Below, piece after piece: positions 21,951-32,671 of a DNA stretch of 64,000 nt. Location: assembly GCA_963575645.1 (NCBI GenBank), contig OY754467.1:20186001-20250000 (forward strand). The letters run 5' to 3'. The translations under genes and the position numbers were made by a program. Numbering within the stretch: position 1 is the stretch's first letter; each line of letters opens with the position of its first letter. This DNA comes from Xanthostigma xanthostigma. Its lineage: Eukaryota > Arthropoda > Insecta > Raphidioptera > Raphidiidae. Under the pieces are notes generated by a model, which had not been told where the DNA came from, searched no databases, and saw only the letters and a list, made by a program, of their open reading frames with translations.

Positions 21951-24257
21951 TGTAATATACATGATCATTTAATTTATGAATTTCAACAGTTTTTAAATTT
22001 AAAAATATCATAAAACAGTTTTTTGGATTAAATTAATTTGCACTGATAAAACTACTTGAAAACTACAAAACGCCTTTCGCATATTACGAAACCTGCACTA
22101 AAAGTTGCTGGTTTGTGCAGGCTTATGCTGGTCTACTGTGCGACATCGCGCAGGTTACAGGTTTGTGCGGTGCTGGTTGTACAGGTTCTACGCTTGACAA
22201 GTGTGCGCGATTTTTAAGGATAGAAACTGCAAGCTCAGCAATGAAACTTCTTTTATACTTATAGTATAAAACGAGTGACATAGATTGCAAAAACTTCAAT
22301 AAAAATAAAAATTAAATTTCTTTATTACTTACGAAAGAAAAATAAACTTTGAATGAAAATCTGTTTGATAAGAAGATTCTTTCAATTACGTGATTATAAA
22401 GAGTCGACCCCCGAAGCACGAATGATGGGTTGAAATAGCTGAGCGGAAAAGTATAGGAGAGTGAAAGGCAAGCAAACGACGTCCCACGTTTATTCAGGGC
22501 GCGGATTTATGACTGCCGCGTGCAGTTTCCACAAATCGCTCACGGCTCTAATAATATAATGTAGAGTATGGACTTTGCATTGATAATTTCGTCAACTATC
22601 CAGTCCTATATAAAGGGACGTCCAATGGATGTTATTCACAACTGAAAATTCTTACAATTTTTTTAAAAAGTGCAGCCAGCGTGCAGAAAACAATAGAGTT
22701 TTTTTATGCCACCAGCACATTAATCCTAGCTTATAGTGTACAGTATGGGTCACAAATATTCTCATCCTAATACATATATATTTTTCAAATTATGTTAGAT
22801 AAAACATCATAATGTCCGGTGTTTTTGCGTGAAATGAAACATTATTTTTTAAGTTTAAGAGAGACTAGTTCAAATTACCCAATCAAGTGATGGTTCATTT
22901 TTATTAAAATATTCTGTCGGTAGTACCCATAGCTTTTTTATCGAGTACCTTTACATAATTCTAGATTTTATGTCAATATTTTAGTTGATAAATGATAGAA
23001 AATAAGACGCAAATAATTGAAATAATAGATCACTATCAAATAAATTGACACATGAATGCGTTTAAAAAAAGAAGGTTATAGGTTGAATTATTTATTTCTA
23101 TACAATTCTCACAATAAACAATAATTCTCAATTACTATTGACAAATATATAACATTTTTGTTAATTACAAATAATCCCATTTTATTTAAACTCGTATCGA
23201 AGTTTCCATAATATTTCTATATTCACGTGTTTTAAAACTTGTTTAAATCAACTGATATTAATCTTGCTAGTGGTAATTTTGAATTGTATTGCTTTGAACA
23301 TTTCATATACCTAATTCAATTCATTTCCATTAACACGAAGCAATATAAACAAACATTTTATGTAATCTTTTAAATTTCTTAAAATTTTGCCATATTCGCA
23401 TTATTTTCTGATTTTTTTATTGTTAAGCGAATAATTGCAAGCCATTAGATCCCATTTAAATATAATAGTAGCACGTAAACAGGCCATAATAGGACAATTA
23501 AAAAAAGGTAATATATTAATTATAAATGGCACGAAACTTAATTAACAATAAAAGCAAAGTGTTAGTTATCATAATGTTTTTAAATTATTGTTTACTTTTA
23601 TATTTCAGTCAAGAAAACAATGTATTGTTTTTGAACTTCGTGCATTATTGAATTATGTATATTTTTTTATATCTAAATTCTTACGGTTATTTGTATAATA
23701 TGTAAAGATCAAGATAAGTTTATGAAACGACTGTGAAAAAATTTGAAAGATAATGACAATTATGACATCATTCAGGAACAAAACGAACATGAATGAAATA
23801 TTGCTTCCTTAAAGGACGTTTACTTAAAGACAATAAATCTGAATAAATATATATTTAAATACGGTTTTAAAAATTAACCAACGTCTTTTTATACACTAGT
23901 ATATAAAAATGACGCATAATGTTCTTTGATAAACGTTACAATAAAATATAAGTAAAAAACCTTTTAAAAACGAGCTTTTGTTAAAATGTGCTAAAACAAA
24001 AACCAAACCTTAAAGCACTTCGCGAGAAGTTTTAAATTATGAATTTTGTATGAAAATATCTTGAAAAATTTTTAGATCGGATCAGCAATGATAAAATGAT
24101 TTTAATTGTTTGATTATTTGCTATTTTTTTTTTGGTTTTAGTACTTTTGAATAAAAGCTTGTTTTCAAAAGGTTTGTAACTTATATTTTTTATTACTACA
24201 CCGACAATGGCTGATTGTGGAAACAAAGATTAAACAAAAAACTTATATTTTATTATT
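21951..24257. other. AT-rich sequence; no gene, one possible promoter
   Basis: A less AT-rich stretch at about 22.08-22.20 kb has several GGTTTGTGCAGG/GGTTGTACAGG variants. Another at 22.40-22.56 kb precedes a TATA-like sequence at 22607. No open frame follows it. From 22.7 to 24.2 kb nothing is recognised. Confidence 0.35.
22607..22640 (+). promoter_or_regulatory. TATA-like core promoter candidate
   Basis: TATATAAAG at 22607-22615 follows a locally GC-richer 150 bp, and a TTCACAAC stretch lies about 28-30 bases downstream, a suitable TATA-to-start distance. No downstream coding region or transcript evidence is visible, so this may be chance. Confidence 0.2.
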
Positions 24258-24448
24258 GACGTGATAACGTCTTATAAATTGATGAATCACGTCAATATAA
24301 AAAGATGAAACACCGGCTGCATGCACGAAAAAGTGTAACGTTCCTAGCGTTCCGCCTGACCCTGTGCGTGATTATTAAATATGATATTCGAGCGGAATAC
24401 GTTATCACGTAAAACTATCGTCCGTAAACCGACTTTACAGACAACCAA
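24258..24448 (+). mobile_element. GACGTGATAACGTC-ended element, copy A (short)
   Basis: Begins GACGTGATAACGTC and runs through CACCGGCTGCATGCACGAAAAAG, GTGTAACGTTCC and CCGCCTGACCCTGTGCGTG. It ends with ACGTTATCACGTAAAACTATCG, CCGTAAACCGACTTTACAG and ACAACCAA before a T-run. Only about 190 bp, so almost no interior. ACGTGATAACGT occurs near the left end and inverted near the right end. Copies B and C share these ends. Confidence 0.75.
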
Positions 24449-24625
24449 TTTTTTTTGTTTTAGTCTTTATAAGCACATATCATGGTGCATTATCATCAGA
24501 ACCGTCTACCAACCAAAACGACCGCAATACGACCGTCTACCATAGATTGTTAAAAAGTTGCATAATGAGCAGATTCTCCTGACTGAAGCATGAAGTCGTG
24601 GTTGTCAGATTATTCAGATTATTGT

Positions 24626-24637
24626 ATTGTCATTAAT
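24626..24637. repeat. Left 12-bp target duplication ATTGTCATTAAT
   Basis: Identical to 24894-24905 on the far side of the hairpin insertion. Confidence 0.7.
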
Positions 24638-24893
24638 TGGTAGAAGTTTTGTTCCAAAATATATATTGAAGGAGATTTATTTGGTTGAGGAACAATTGAA
24701 AATAAGCTTTACCAGTGTATCGCTTGTGGCCAACGTTTCGAAAAATATATTTTCATCATCAGGACCTCAATTTACCATCTTAACTTGCATTGAGGTCCTG
24801 ATGATGAAAATATATTTTTCGAAACGTTGGCCACAAGCGATACACTGGTAAAGCTTATTTTCAATTGTTCCTCAACCAAATAAATCTCCTTCA
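24638..24893. mobile_element. Perfect inverted-duplicate insertion (106-bp arms)
   Basis: Arms 24665-24770 and 24790-24895 are identical reverse complements over all 106 bases, with a 19-base loop. The whole insertion is flanked by ATTGTCATTAAT on both sides (24626-24637, 24894-24905), so it entered as one event with a 12-bp target duplication, typical of target-primed reverse transcription. The related copy at 21.8-21.95 kb shows that the loop belongs to the complementary strand next to the arm; the molecule therefore switched strands 19 bases past the left arm's end. The unit carries CCTGATGATG and CGAAACGTTGGCC, phrases I associate with retroelement ends. The family is not established. Confidence 0.8.
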
Positions 24894-24905
24894 ATTGTCA
24901 TTAAT
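24894..24905. repeat. Right 12-bp target duplication ATTGTCATTAAT
   Basis: Identical to 24626-24637; its first two bases overlap the last bases of the hairpin arm. Confidence 0.7.
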
Positions 24906-25032
24906 ACTACATAAATGTTCAAAATTTCAAAGCAATAGATCAACTGGAAGTGCTTCAAAATCGAAATGCAAGATTTGACAAACTTATGTGAAGTTGAAAA
25001 AAAGCTTGTAATAAAATAGACAAGTTTCTTAA

Positions 25033-25453
25033 GAGTATTCGTCCCTGCAAATACCCCCTGCACCCTTCATCTCAAATCTTTTCCCCTCGCCTAAAAACGG
25101 TTCGCGCTCTCCCGACGCTATTTTTAAAGCTAGAGGGTTCTGGTAAACGCCAAATGAAAGACAAAGAATCGGACTACAGATCCTTCAGGCGAATTTTTTG
25201 AAAAAAAATTCCTGAAAAAACTTACAACCTTTTGAAAAAAATAATAAGTTACGTAATATTTCACAAGTAGACGAAACTTTTTTTAAAAAAAATTCGCCTG
25301 AAGGATCTGTAGTCTAATTCTTTGTCTTTCATTTGGCGTTTACCAGAACCCTCTAGCTTTAAAAATAGAGTCGGGAAAGCGCGAACCGTTTTTAGGCGAG
25401 GGGAAAAGATTTGAGATGAAGGGTGCAGGGGGTGTTTGCAGGGACGAATACTC
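25033..25453. mobile_element. TTAA-flanked MITE, GAGTATTCGTCCCT family, copy 2
   Basis: Same ends, arm length and middle as the copy at 8514-8931, bordered by TTAA at 25029-25032 and 25454-25457. The two copies are very similar over their whole length, including the AACTTACAACCTTTTGAAA middle, which suggests recent activity. Confidence 0.8.
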
Positions 25454-25457
25454 TTAA

Positions 25458-26265
25458 GTTCGTATCCTAGGTGTCATAGTTTTCTGGCGCCTGACTAACC
25501 CCTTCTGGATTTTTCGAGGAAAGCTCAGCTCTTAATAATTTGGGCAGTGTAACTATAATGCGTTAAAAATGGCACAATATTAATTCTGTTCGAGCTTGTA
25601 ACTGATTCGATTCTTAAATTAAAAAAAAGGTCAGAGAAGTAGCACAGAATACTACACATAAAATATACTAGGCTTTGCGTGAAAGAATATTTTAATACAC
25701 ATTTTTACAAGTGCGGTAATTTTTCACAATGTAATGCATTCCCTAGGCCTTTCTTTTTTATGTAGGACCGGATCTCAAATAGTATATTGTCTGTAATATT
25801 TAAGCATTTCAATTTTGAATAGCAGTGTAAGTTATGTTTATCCCTGTACAGTCCGTATAATCTCACTCTGAATGAAATCCTCGTATTATTGAGGTTAATC
25901 TCTACTGTCTCTGTTTTATGACTGACGCTCAACTTGGATTGAGGAAGTGCATTGCATTCAAATGTGAAAAGATTATGTGCTTATTGGCGGAATATAATAT
26001 TATGGATGGTAGATAGAACGTAACGTAAACCAAAAACCGCAAAATACTGTAAAATAATATTGTCGTTGCAATACAGAAAAAGATTATTGCTGATATAATA
26101 TTTTTTTGTTATTATTTTATACATTTTTTATTTTATTATCATACCGGAATACCTATATTGTGACAGCTTATCAAAAAATCAATGCATTGCATTCATATTA
26201 CATCATATTACGTAACCAAGATATGCTGTATTAAATGAATTTATTTTTATTAATGAAACAATTTT
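25458..26265. other. AT-rich sequence, nothing recognised
   Basis: A 75-codon minus-strand frame (25705-25932) has no recognisable motif. No repeat structure is visible. Confidence 0.35.
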
Positions 26266-27120
26266 GACGTGATAACGTCTTATAAATTGATGAATCACCA
26301 ATCTTATAAATTGATAAAACACCGGCTGCATGTACGAAAAAGTGTAACGTTCCTAACGTTCGTAACGCGTAACGTTCCGCCTGACCCTGTGCGTGCTTTT
26401 CTCGAAAACGGCCCTAACAATTTGGATGAAATTTACTGAAAAGGGATTTTGGGGGGAAAAAAATCGTTTTAGCTAGGTCTCATCTCTCGAAAAAATCGTT
26501 TTCTTACAAATTTTATCATTATAAAAATCAATTTTTTGACGTATGAAAATACTTAAATATTGTAAGTAGGTTTTGGAATTTTATATTATAAACAGTGAAA
26601 CAATTGTTTTATAAATATTATGACAGCTAATCTTTGAGACTTAAAATAAATACGAAAGAAAGTTAAAAAAAAACAATTATATTATATGGTGAGTAATTTA
26701 AATAAATAAAATTAACCTAAATTTGAAGCGAAAGATGCAATATCATAGATTCGAATTATTATACAAATCTATTAATTTTGTGAAAAAATATATGCAGGCA
26801 ACCCAAATTACGCTGCTGTACTACATATGCTTAGTCGATAGCAGGCATTTTCAGTAAAAATTCGGGGAAATTTCGCATAATTGGATCTGTTTACTTATGT
26901 TATTCTGATTTAATTTTTTTCAATTGTATAATTTTTACTGCACTTTCGGAACTGAATAATTAAATGTTTATTTATCGACTGTTAATTGTGTTATTTGTGA
27001 GTTGTTTCTTTTGATATTTCTATTTCAGCCTACCACAATCTGTAAGCTTTTTCATCAATGTTTCTTTATGACGTTATCACGTAAAACTATCGTCCGTAAA
27101 CCGACTTTACAGACAACCAA
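26266..27120 (+). mobile_element. GACGTGATAACGTC-ended element, copy B (855 bp)
   Basis: The left about 130 bp matches copy A, with an added ATCTTATAAATTGAT duplication and a longer AACGTTC/TAACG stretch. The last about 55 bp (ATGACGTTATCACGTAAAAC to ACAACCAA) matches as well. The roughly 660 bp between (26400-27065) do not resemble the interior of copy C. The left flank ends in TTTT and the right flank is a T-run. No open frame of note. Confidence 0.7.
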
Positions 27121-27187
27121 TTTTTTTTTTATTTAGAAAATATTTTTTTAATTAATAATGAACCAAACCAACAGTTAAAATAAAAAA

Positions 27188-27495
27188 TTAAAGCAAATGT
27201 TCAAATAAACCTCCATTTTGATTAAGCAGTGCCTTAATCAATTATAAAAACTTTGTTTCACTTTGTTTAACATTACAGGAGTCACATTGAAACGTACTTC
27301 GGCGATTTTATCTCGAATAGATTTCATTATGCAAAGCATGGTAACGACCTCTGAATAGAACGCAAAGCAATCTCTGATCTTAAATAATCTGTACTGTGTA
27401 CTTTTCCCTATGTACGGTTTCCTGTGATACACCCTGTATATTACATGTATTTCATTAGTATTGAATAACGTAAACATTAAAAGGTACGAACTCAC
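27188..27495 (-). pseudogene. Transposase-like C-terminus, frameshifted
   Basis: The minus-strand frame from 27495 ends at 27238 with MKSIRDKIAEV..NVTPVMLNKVKQSFYN then a stop. Shifting frame at about 27238 continues IKALLNQNGGLFEHLL and stops at 27188-27190. The layout IRDKIAEV-TP.ML..V..SFY...NGG.FEHLL matches, from memory, the C-terminal tail of insect transposase-like proteins of the Tc1/mariner-related group (normally ending GGHFEHLL). Upstream residues are not recognisable and no DDE catalytic region is seen, so only a decayed 3' end remains. It abuts the right end of copy B of the GACGTGATAACGTC element. Confidence 0.4.
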
Positions 27496-28004
27496 ACAAG
27501 AAGTTGCACTTCAATAAATCAAAATTCAACACGAAAAATCGGCTGTAAATTACGTTCACAAATATTCAAATAATTAATTAATTTTGAAACGCCGTCAGAC
27601 ATTAGTTACAAAAGTCATCGAATTCGTGCCGCCAGTTTGCGGCAATTCATAATCAGTTCACTACATGGTTTCGTGTAATTAAAAACAAATCGGTGTTATT
27701 GTAGCACGCACTTTCAAAAGAGTGTAGTACGACATAACATAGTAATAAAAGGTATTTTGCTACAAATTAAAGCAAGTAGTGCATAACGAGATTTATTATT
27801 TTCATTGCGTATATAGTTTTAAAATGTAATTGTAACAATTTAAAAACATATTAACGATCAAGAATATTACACGTTCATGTATTTCACACTTTGAATGACT
27901 GAAAATCGATTTATACTGTCCGTATAGATACAAGTCGACAGCTTATCAACAAAAATCATTTATAGTCCTTATTAAAATAGATAAAAAAAATACGAAAAGA
28001 AGCT

Positions 28005-28256
28005 TGACTCTGCAGGCCATCCCTGAAAGTTCCCGCTATTTTCGAGTTCAAAACGCTCAAAAATATATAAAATATAGCAAAAAGTTTATTTTTTAGCTCT
28101 TCGAGCTCAAAAAACACACTTTCTTACGAATTTTTCGCTCACGATATCTCGTGAACAAATAAACCGATTTTGATGCGGTTTGCGGCAATCGACGCAGTTT
28201 TTTTTTAACCGAAAACCAAATCTCATACGGTTTGTGTGGGGTCCTTTGGTAAATTA
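28005..28256 (+). repeat. Dispersed repeat ending GGGGTCCTTTGG
   Basis: Runs from CTGCAGGCCATCCCTGAAAG through TCGAGTTCAAAACGCTCAAA, AGCTCTTCGAGCTCAAAAAA, CACGATATCTCGTGAACAAA and GATGCGGTTTGCGGCAATCG to GTGTGGGGTCCTTTGG. The phrases are familiar from insect interspersed repeats, and the terminal motif is shared with 2.97 and 19.15 kb. Only one arm is present here. Confidence 0.5.
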
Positions 28257-28784
28257 TATTAATTTTATTGATTAAATAAAATCACACAAGACGTATTTAC
28301 GCATATATTTAAACAAAAAAAAATTCTTATATAGTGTGTCTATACACAATTGCAGCCTATATAAAATAAAATAAAAATAGCTATGGAAAATATGTCATCC
28401 TGAATCTATTTAAGTAGTATTTCATTTGTTAAAATGTTTTGCACTATTTTGTTATTGATGTATAATAGTACATCAATAATTTTCAAACATAAAATTGTAG
28501 ACATGCTTTTCACGTAAGCCGTTAGCTGTTACTACAAAAAAGTCTGAAACAGTTTCCAGACAATGAAATGAAAACATTGAGGTTGGCGACGCTGAGGTCA
28601 ACGGACAACTCTCTCCCTGGTTATTCACCTTATAAATTGCATAATATCACTCATATTCTCAATAAAAGTCAAGTGAAAAAGCGACGTTCCAGCAGCCTAA
28701 AAAAGTTAGACCTGTAATAGTTATAGGTTATGTATTTCGTGCGTAAGTAATTACATTATGACACAGTGTAACATTACGGTAAAA

Positions 28785-28980
28785 CGAAAGCTAGCGAGTT
28801 TTAAGTCACACAAGTTATTAGAATTTGTAGTTTCTACTTTATAGAATCAAATGGGACAGGTCGTTTTTGAAAAAAACATATTTGTTTTATTTCACAGCAC
28901 TAGTGCGTAATGGATCATTTTACTACCGCTATGCGGTCATGAAAGGCTGCTATTTTATAAAGACGTGTGTAAAAAATATA
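28785..28980 (+). repeat. CGCACTAGTGCG-family repeat, copy 2
   Basis: Blocks AAAACGAAAGCTAGCGAGTTTT, CACTAGTGCGTAATGGATC, ATTTTACTACCGCTATGCGG and GGCTGCTATTTTATAAAG match the order at 4.3-4.7 kb. The open frame 28867-29121 is produced by this repeat. Confidence 0.4.
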
Positions 28981-29302
28981 CTTTTAAGTTGGTACCTATA
29001 TTTTAGAAAATTATACCTACTACATTACTTTTTAGTACAATACGCATTACTTCGCTTCCCTTACTCGGGTAGTACTCAGGGCTATAAGACAAATTGCGCA
29101 CGGACCATAACATTAATTTAGCGCTTCTCTGAAATAAGATATCAAATTGAAAGTTCTAGTTAAGTTAGCTTAACTGCCAAATACTTCTCCGCTTTCTCAA
29201 AATTACATAAAGCTGTCATTGAAAGGACGAAAATGCTTCAAGGAACTAAATGAAAAATATCTTTGTAGTCTGCACCCAGCACAGTTATCTAATATGCATA
29301 AC

Positions 29303-29660
29303 TAGCGGCCCGTCCCGGTTTCACCCGGATGCAAAACTCTAAGATTTATTAATACACAGTCTCTCTCTCTCCTTGTTTCTCTCTCTTTCTGGAAATATTA
29401 TATTGACCTTGCCATCTATTGTTTTGATGTATCTTTAAAAATTTGGCCAGCGTCAGCTACGTAAGCGTACGAAAACAGTTTCAGCCATTTTGTACAAAAT
29501 ATTTACAAATTATATACATTATACATTCCTCGTTTATTGGCCCTTTCTATTAATGAAAACCGTTCCAAAATTCGTTGCGTGGTTTAGTAGAAGTACGCGG
29601 AGAAACAGACAGAGGAAAACAGCGACTTTGTTTTATACTATGTAGTGATGATGATGACGA
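29303..29660 (+). repeat. CTAGCGGCCCGTCCCGGTTTC dispersed repeat, copy 1
   Basis: Begins ACTAGCGGCCCGTCCCGGTT followed by TCACCCGGATG, and ends after CGTTGCGTGGTTTAGTAG, ACAGACAGAG and TTTTATACTATGTAG. This is the layout of short retroposon 3' tails common in insects. The overlapping frame 29575-29769 is spurious. Confidence 0.55.
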
Positions 29661-30401
29661 TAGTGATGATACGACGTATAAGAGTTTCAATCTGGTTATT
29701 TCATCATTGTTTCAGAAAAGAACACTGAACCTCGAGGCTACAGGCACAGCATGTGAGAGCACTGGCTAAGATAGAATCTTAAAAGTAATCGTTTTTTCAA
29801 CTGAATTGTGTCCATAAAATATTTAAGTAGGTACTAGGTACCTATATAAATATTTAATTTTTTCCAATTCCAATTACAGGTAAGTAGTAATCCATTCTAA
29901 TCCATGACTCACAAACTAAATAAAATATTAATAAAAAAAAAAACGTTTTAAAGACAAGCTTTTATTGGAATCTACTAAAAAGGAACAAATAATTTTTAAT
30001 AATTTAAGATCAGAATTACAAAAGCATGAACCTAAAGTATTAAAAATTATAATTTTCTTTTTAGTACGTTTAAAAAAAAGTAGTCTTTAAAAAGCTTTTT
30101 TTCTAATATTTTTTTTATTTTGCTGTTTCATCATTTATCATATTTTTTAGTATAAGCAAAATTTGACCGAAACAAAAATATTTTGATTCGAATGATTATA
30201 ACCAAGAATTTTTGACAGGTAACCAAGGAAGCCAAGATTATGGTATGTACGCTCTGGATACGATAGGGCCTTTAAAAGTGTTCAATCATCCCGCCACAAG
30301 TTACACCCTTCCATAACATTTCACCAAGCCACTATAACAGAAATTTGAGAAGGGAGGCATGATTAAAAATATTTACATCAAAAATTACTAGGAAAAAAAA
30401 A

Positions 30402-31124
30402 TTGGTTGTCTGTAAAGTCGGTTTACGGACGATAGTTTTACGTGATAACGTATTCCGTAATACATAACCTAAACCTCCCAAAATTTGGTTTCAATCCGCT
30501 TATCCTTGGTGTCGGAATGATAAGAAATGTCAAAAGTGACGTTTGCAACTTACAAAGTATTATGTTCTAATAATAATTAGTTATTCCAATAGTTAACTTA
30601 GAAGGCTTTGCAAATCACAAAATACTAATGTCAAAAAATAAACATTAGAAATGCAGCCGTTTTCATGTTAAGACAAGACATACGTTATTTTCTAATTTCC
30701 ATGTACGGCAAACAAAGACGACCGACCACGTCGCGCGCGCGCCATGCAATAGACAACAATGCATTTATACAGCTATTTTTCTATATAAATTTGTATAAAA
30801 TATTTTTCTATATAAATTTGTATAAAAAAACTGTTTAGGCAAATTCTGTTATACGAAATCTATGTAAAATGTTCTCCTCTTTCGTTTAAGACTGGTTTCA
30901 AACCGATCTGATTTAAATTGAGCGAGAAATTAGCAAAAAGCACGCACAGGGTCAGGCGGAACGTTACGCGTTATGCGTTATGCGTTACGCGTTACGAACG
31001 TTAGGAACGTTAGGAACGTTACGTTACACTTTTTCGTACATGCAGCCGGTGTTTTATCAATTTATAATATTGGTGATTCATCATAATATTGGTGATTCAT
31101 CAATTTATAAGACGTTATCACGTC
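30402..31124 (-). mobile_element. GACGTGATAACGTC-ended element, copy C (723 bp, inverted)
   Basis: On the minus strand it begins GACGTGATAACGTC at 31124 and ends ACAACCAA at 30402. Its first about 190 bp match copies A and B but contain a duplicated ATATTGGTGATTCATCA block and an expanded run of GTTACGC/GTTATGC/GAACGTTAG units (about 30960-31025). The interior (30450-30930, with a CGCGCGCGCGCC run near 30735) does not match copy B. Confidence 0.7.
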
Positions 31125-31305
31125 AAAAATACGCAAAATGTATAATCAGTAAGGATTTTAAATTACTATAGAGTCAAAATAATTAATTTATCAATAATTA
31201 TAATATGCTAGATGACATCGAAAGTTTTCTGCCAAAAAAAGCGCTGGTCAAATACTAGTAACAATCTAATGTTCTAGAATCTAGATCTTCAAGGTAAACT
31301 TATAT

Positions 31306-31388
31306 CAAATAAATAAAATTATCGACCAATTTTTTCAAACTGTATATTACAGTTTGAAAAAATTGGTCGATACTGTTATTTATTTGAA
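31306..31388. repeat. Hairpin with about 38-bp arms
   Basis: TCAAATAAATAAAATTATCG plus ACCAATTTTTTCAAACTG on the left pairs with CAGTTTGAAAAAATTGGTCG plus ATACTGTTATTTATTTGA on the right. The loop is only about six bases. Confidence 0.75.
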
Positions 31389-32402
31389 GAGTTCTATTCA
31401 GACGTTAATCTAAGATTTAAACTTATATCAATACTATCATATTATGGTGTATTAGACGTCTGTAGGCTCGTTTTTTAATGAGTTTTTTTTCTCGATATTT
31501 TCAGGTAATTTAAAATAGGAGCAAATATGATAAAATTGAATACATTATCAATTAGTATCCACATACAGTGTGTCTTTTATTTGGTTACGTTTTGTTAATT
31601 CAAAATTAGTGCAAGCGAATCTATAACTGACAAAACATTCACAACATTCAAGATGTTGCGGACAAAAATATTTCAAAATAGTCTATATCATATATCAATA
31701 CGGAAAGTAAAAAAGAGTCTGATATCGCTTTGAGTGTGTTAATTCGTACACAACATTGATAAAACATATATCGTTCACTTTGTATTAATCGAATTTTGAC
31801 CTCTGGGCGACCACTAGTATATATTATTCCACTCCTGATTGTATATTTAAATTATAAGAAAAGTAACTACGGATAGAATATTTAAAGATAGCGATAAAGA
31901 ATTCATATTCGAGTTCAAAAGAAATGAAAAAGTTTATGAAGGAATGAAAAAGTGAAGAAAACATTAAAAATACTATATACCAAAACTTTATTGCACATTG
32001 TTTCTAAAAAGTTGTCTATTTAAAGTTTCAAAGTTCTGTGTATTGAAAACTGTTTATTGTTACTAACTTCAAAAAACGTTTCTGGTGAACACTGCAACCA
32101 ACAGATATATTTTAACTTCGTGAAAAATGTACCTCATGTTCACAGATTGAGTTGACAAAAGGGTAATGCTACTTATGATTCGACAGAATGTCGAAGATAA
32201 AAAACATGTTGCCGGACTTATTCTGTAATATTATTGAAACTACAATATTTCGCATAAGAAAAACGGTATCGTCTTTAGCAAAAATCCACTTGACGAAAAT
32301 ACTATTAATAAAAGTGTCACATCAAGATATTATAATGAAAACTTTAAAAATGCCAAAAAAAACTTTTTCGATATCTTTGAATTTAACGGAGGATATTCAA
32401 TT
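31389..32402. other. AT-rich sequence, nothing recognised
   Basis: The 77-codon frame at 32188-32421 is lysine/isoleucine-rich and its end is the stem of the next hairpin; it has no family resemblance. Confidence 0.35.
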
Positions 32403-32431
32403 GCACATACCGCTAAACTAGCGGTATGTGC
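32403..32431. repeat. Perfect 13-bp-stem hairpin
   Basis: GCACATACCGCTA and TAGCGGTATGTGC are exact complements with a 3-base loop. It is GC-richer than its surroundings. It is not followed by a T-run, so it does not look like a terminator. Confidence 0.7.
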
Positions 32432-32640
32432 TTTATTATCGCTTTGTGCGTCAGAGCTGACTTTCGTTCATATAAGAAGTTATATCTAAGTTAATTTCAC
32501 ACGAAATCCATTCAAATTGAAGCTTTTTGAAAAGAGGAGATTCTAATCTATAAAATAGAACCATTTTTAAATCAATTTGAGTTCATAAATACTATTAAAA
32601 TTGTAATTGAAAATCACAAACAGCAGTTGTCGGTTGGTCT

Positions 32641-32671
32641 GTACGTATGTACGTACGTATGTACGTACGTC
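32641..32671. repeat. GTAC(GTAT) microsatellite
   Basis: Seven or so 4-bp units alternating GTAC and GTAT, largely self-complementary. Confidence 0.7.

Noticed and set aside
24258-24448. Canonical Helitron
   Set aside because: Neither the 5' TC start nor a CTRR 3' end with a preceding hairpin is evident; a Helentron-like identity remains only a hypothesis.
32403-32431. Intrinsic transcription terminator
   Set aside because: A strong hairpin but no T-run follows, and the sequence is eukaryotic.
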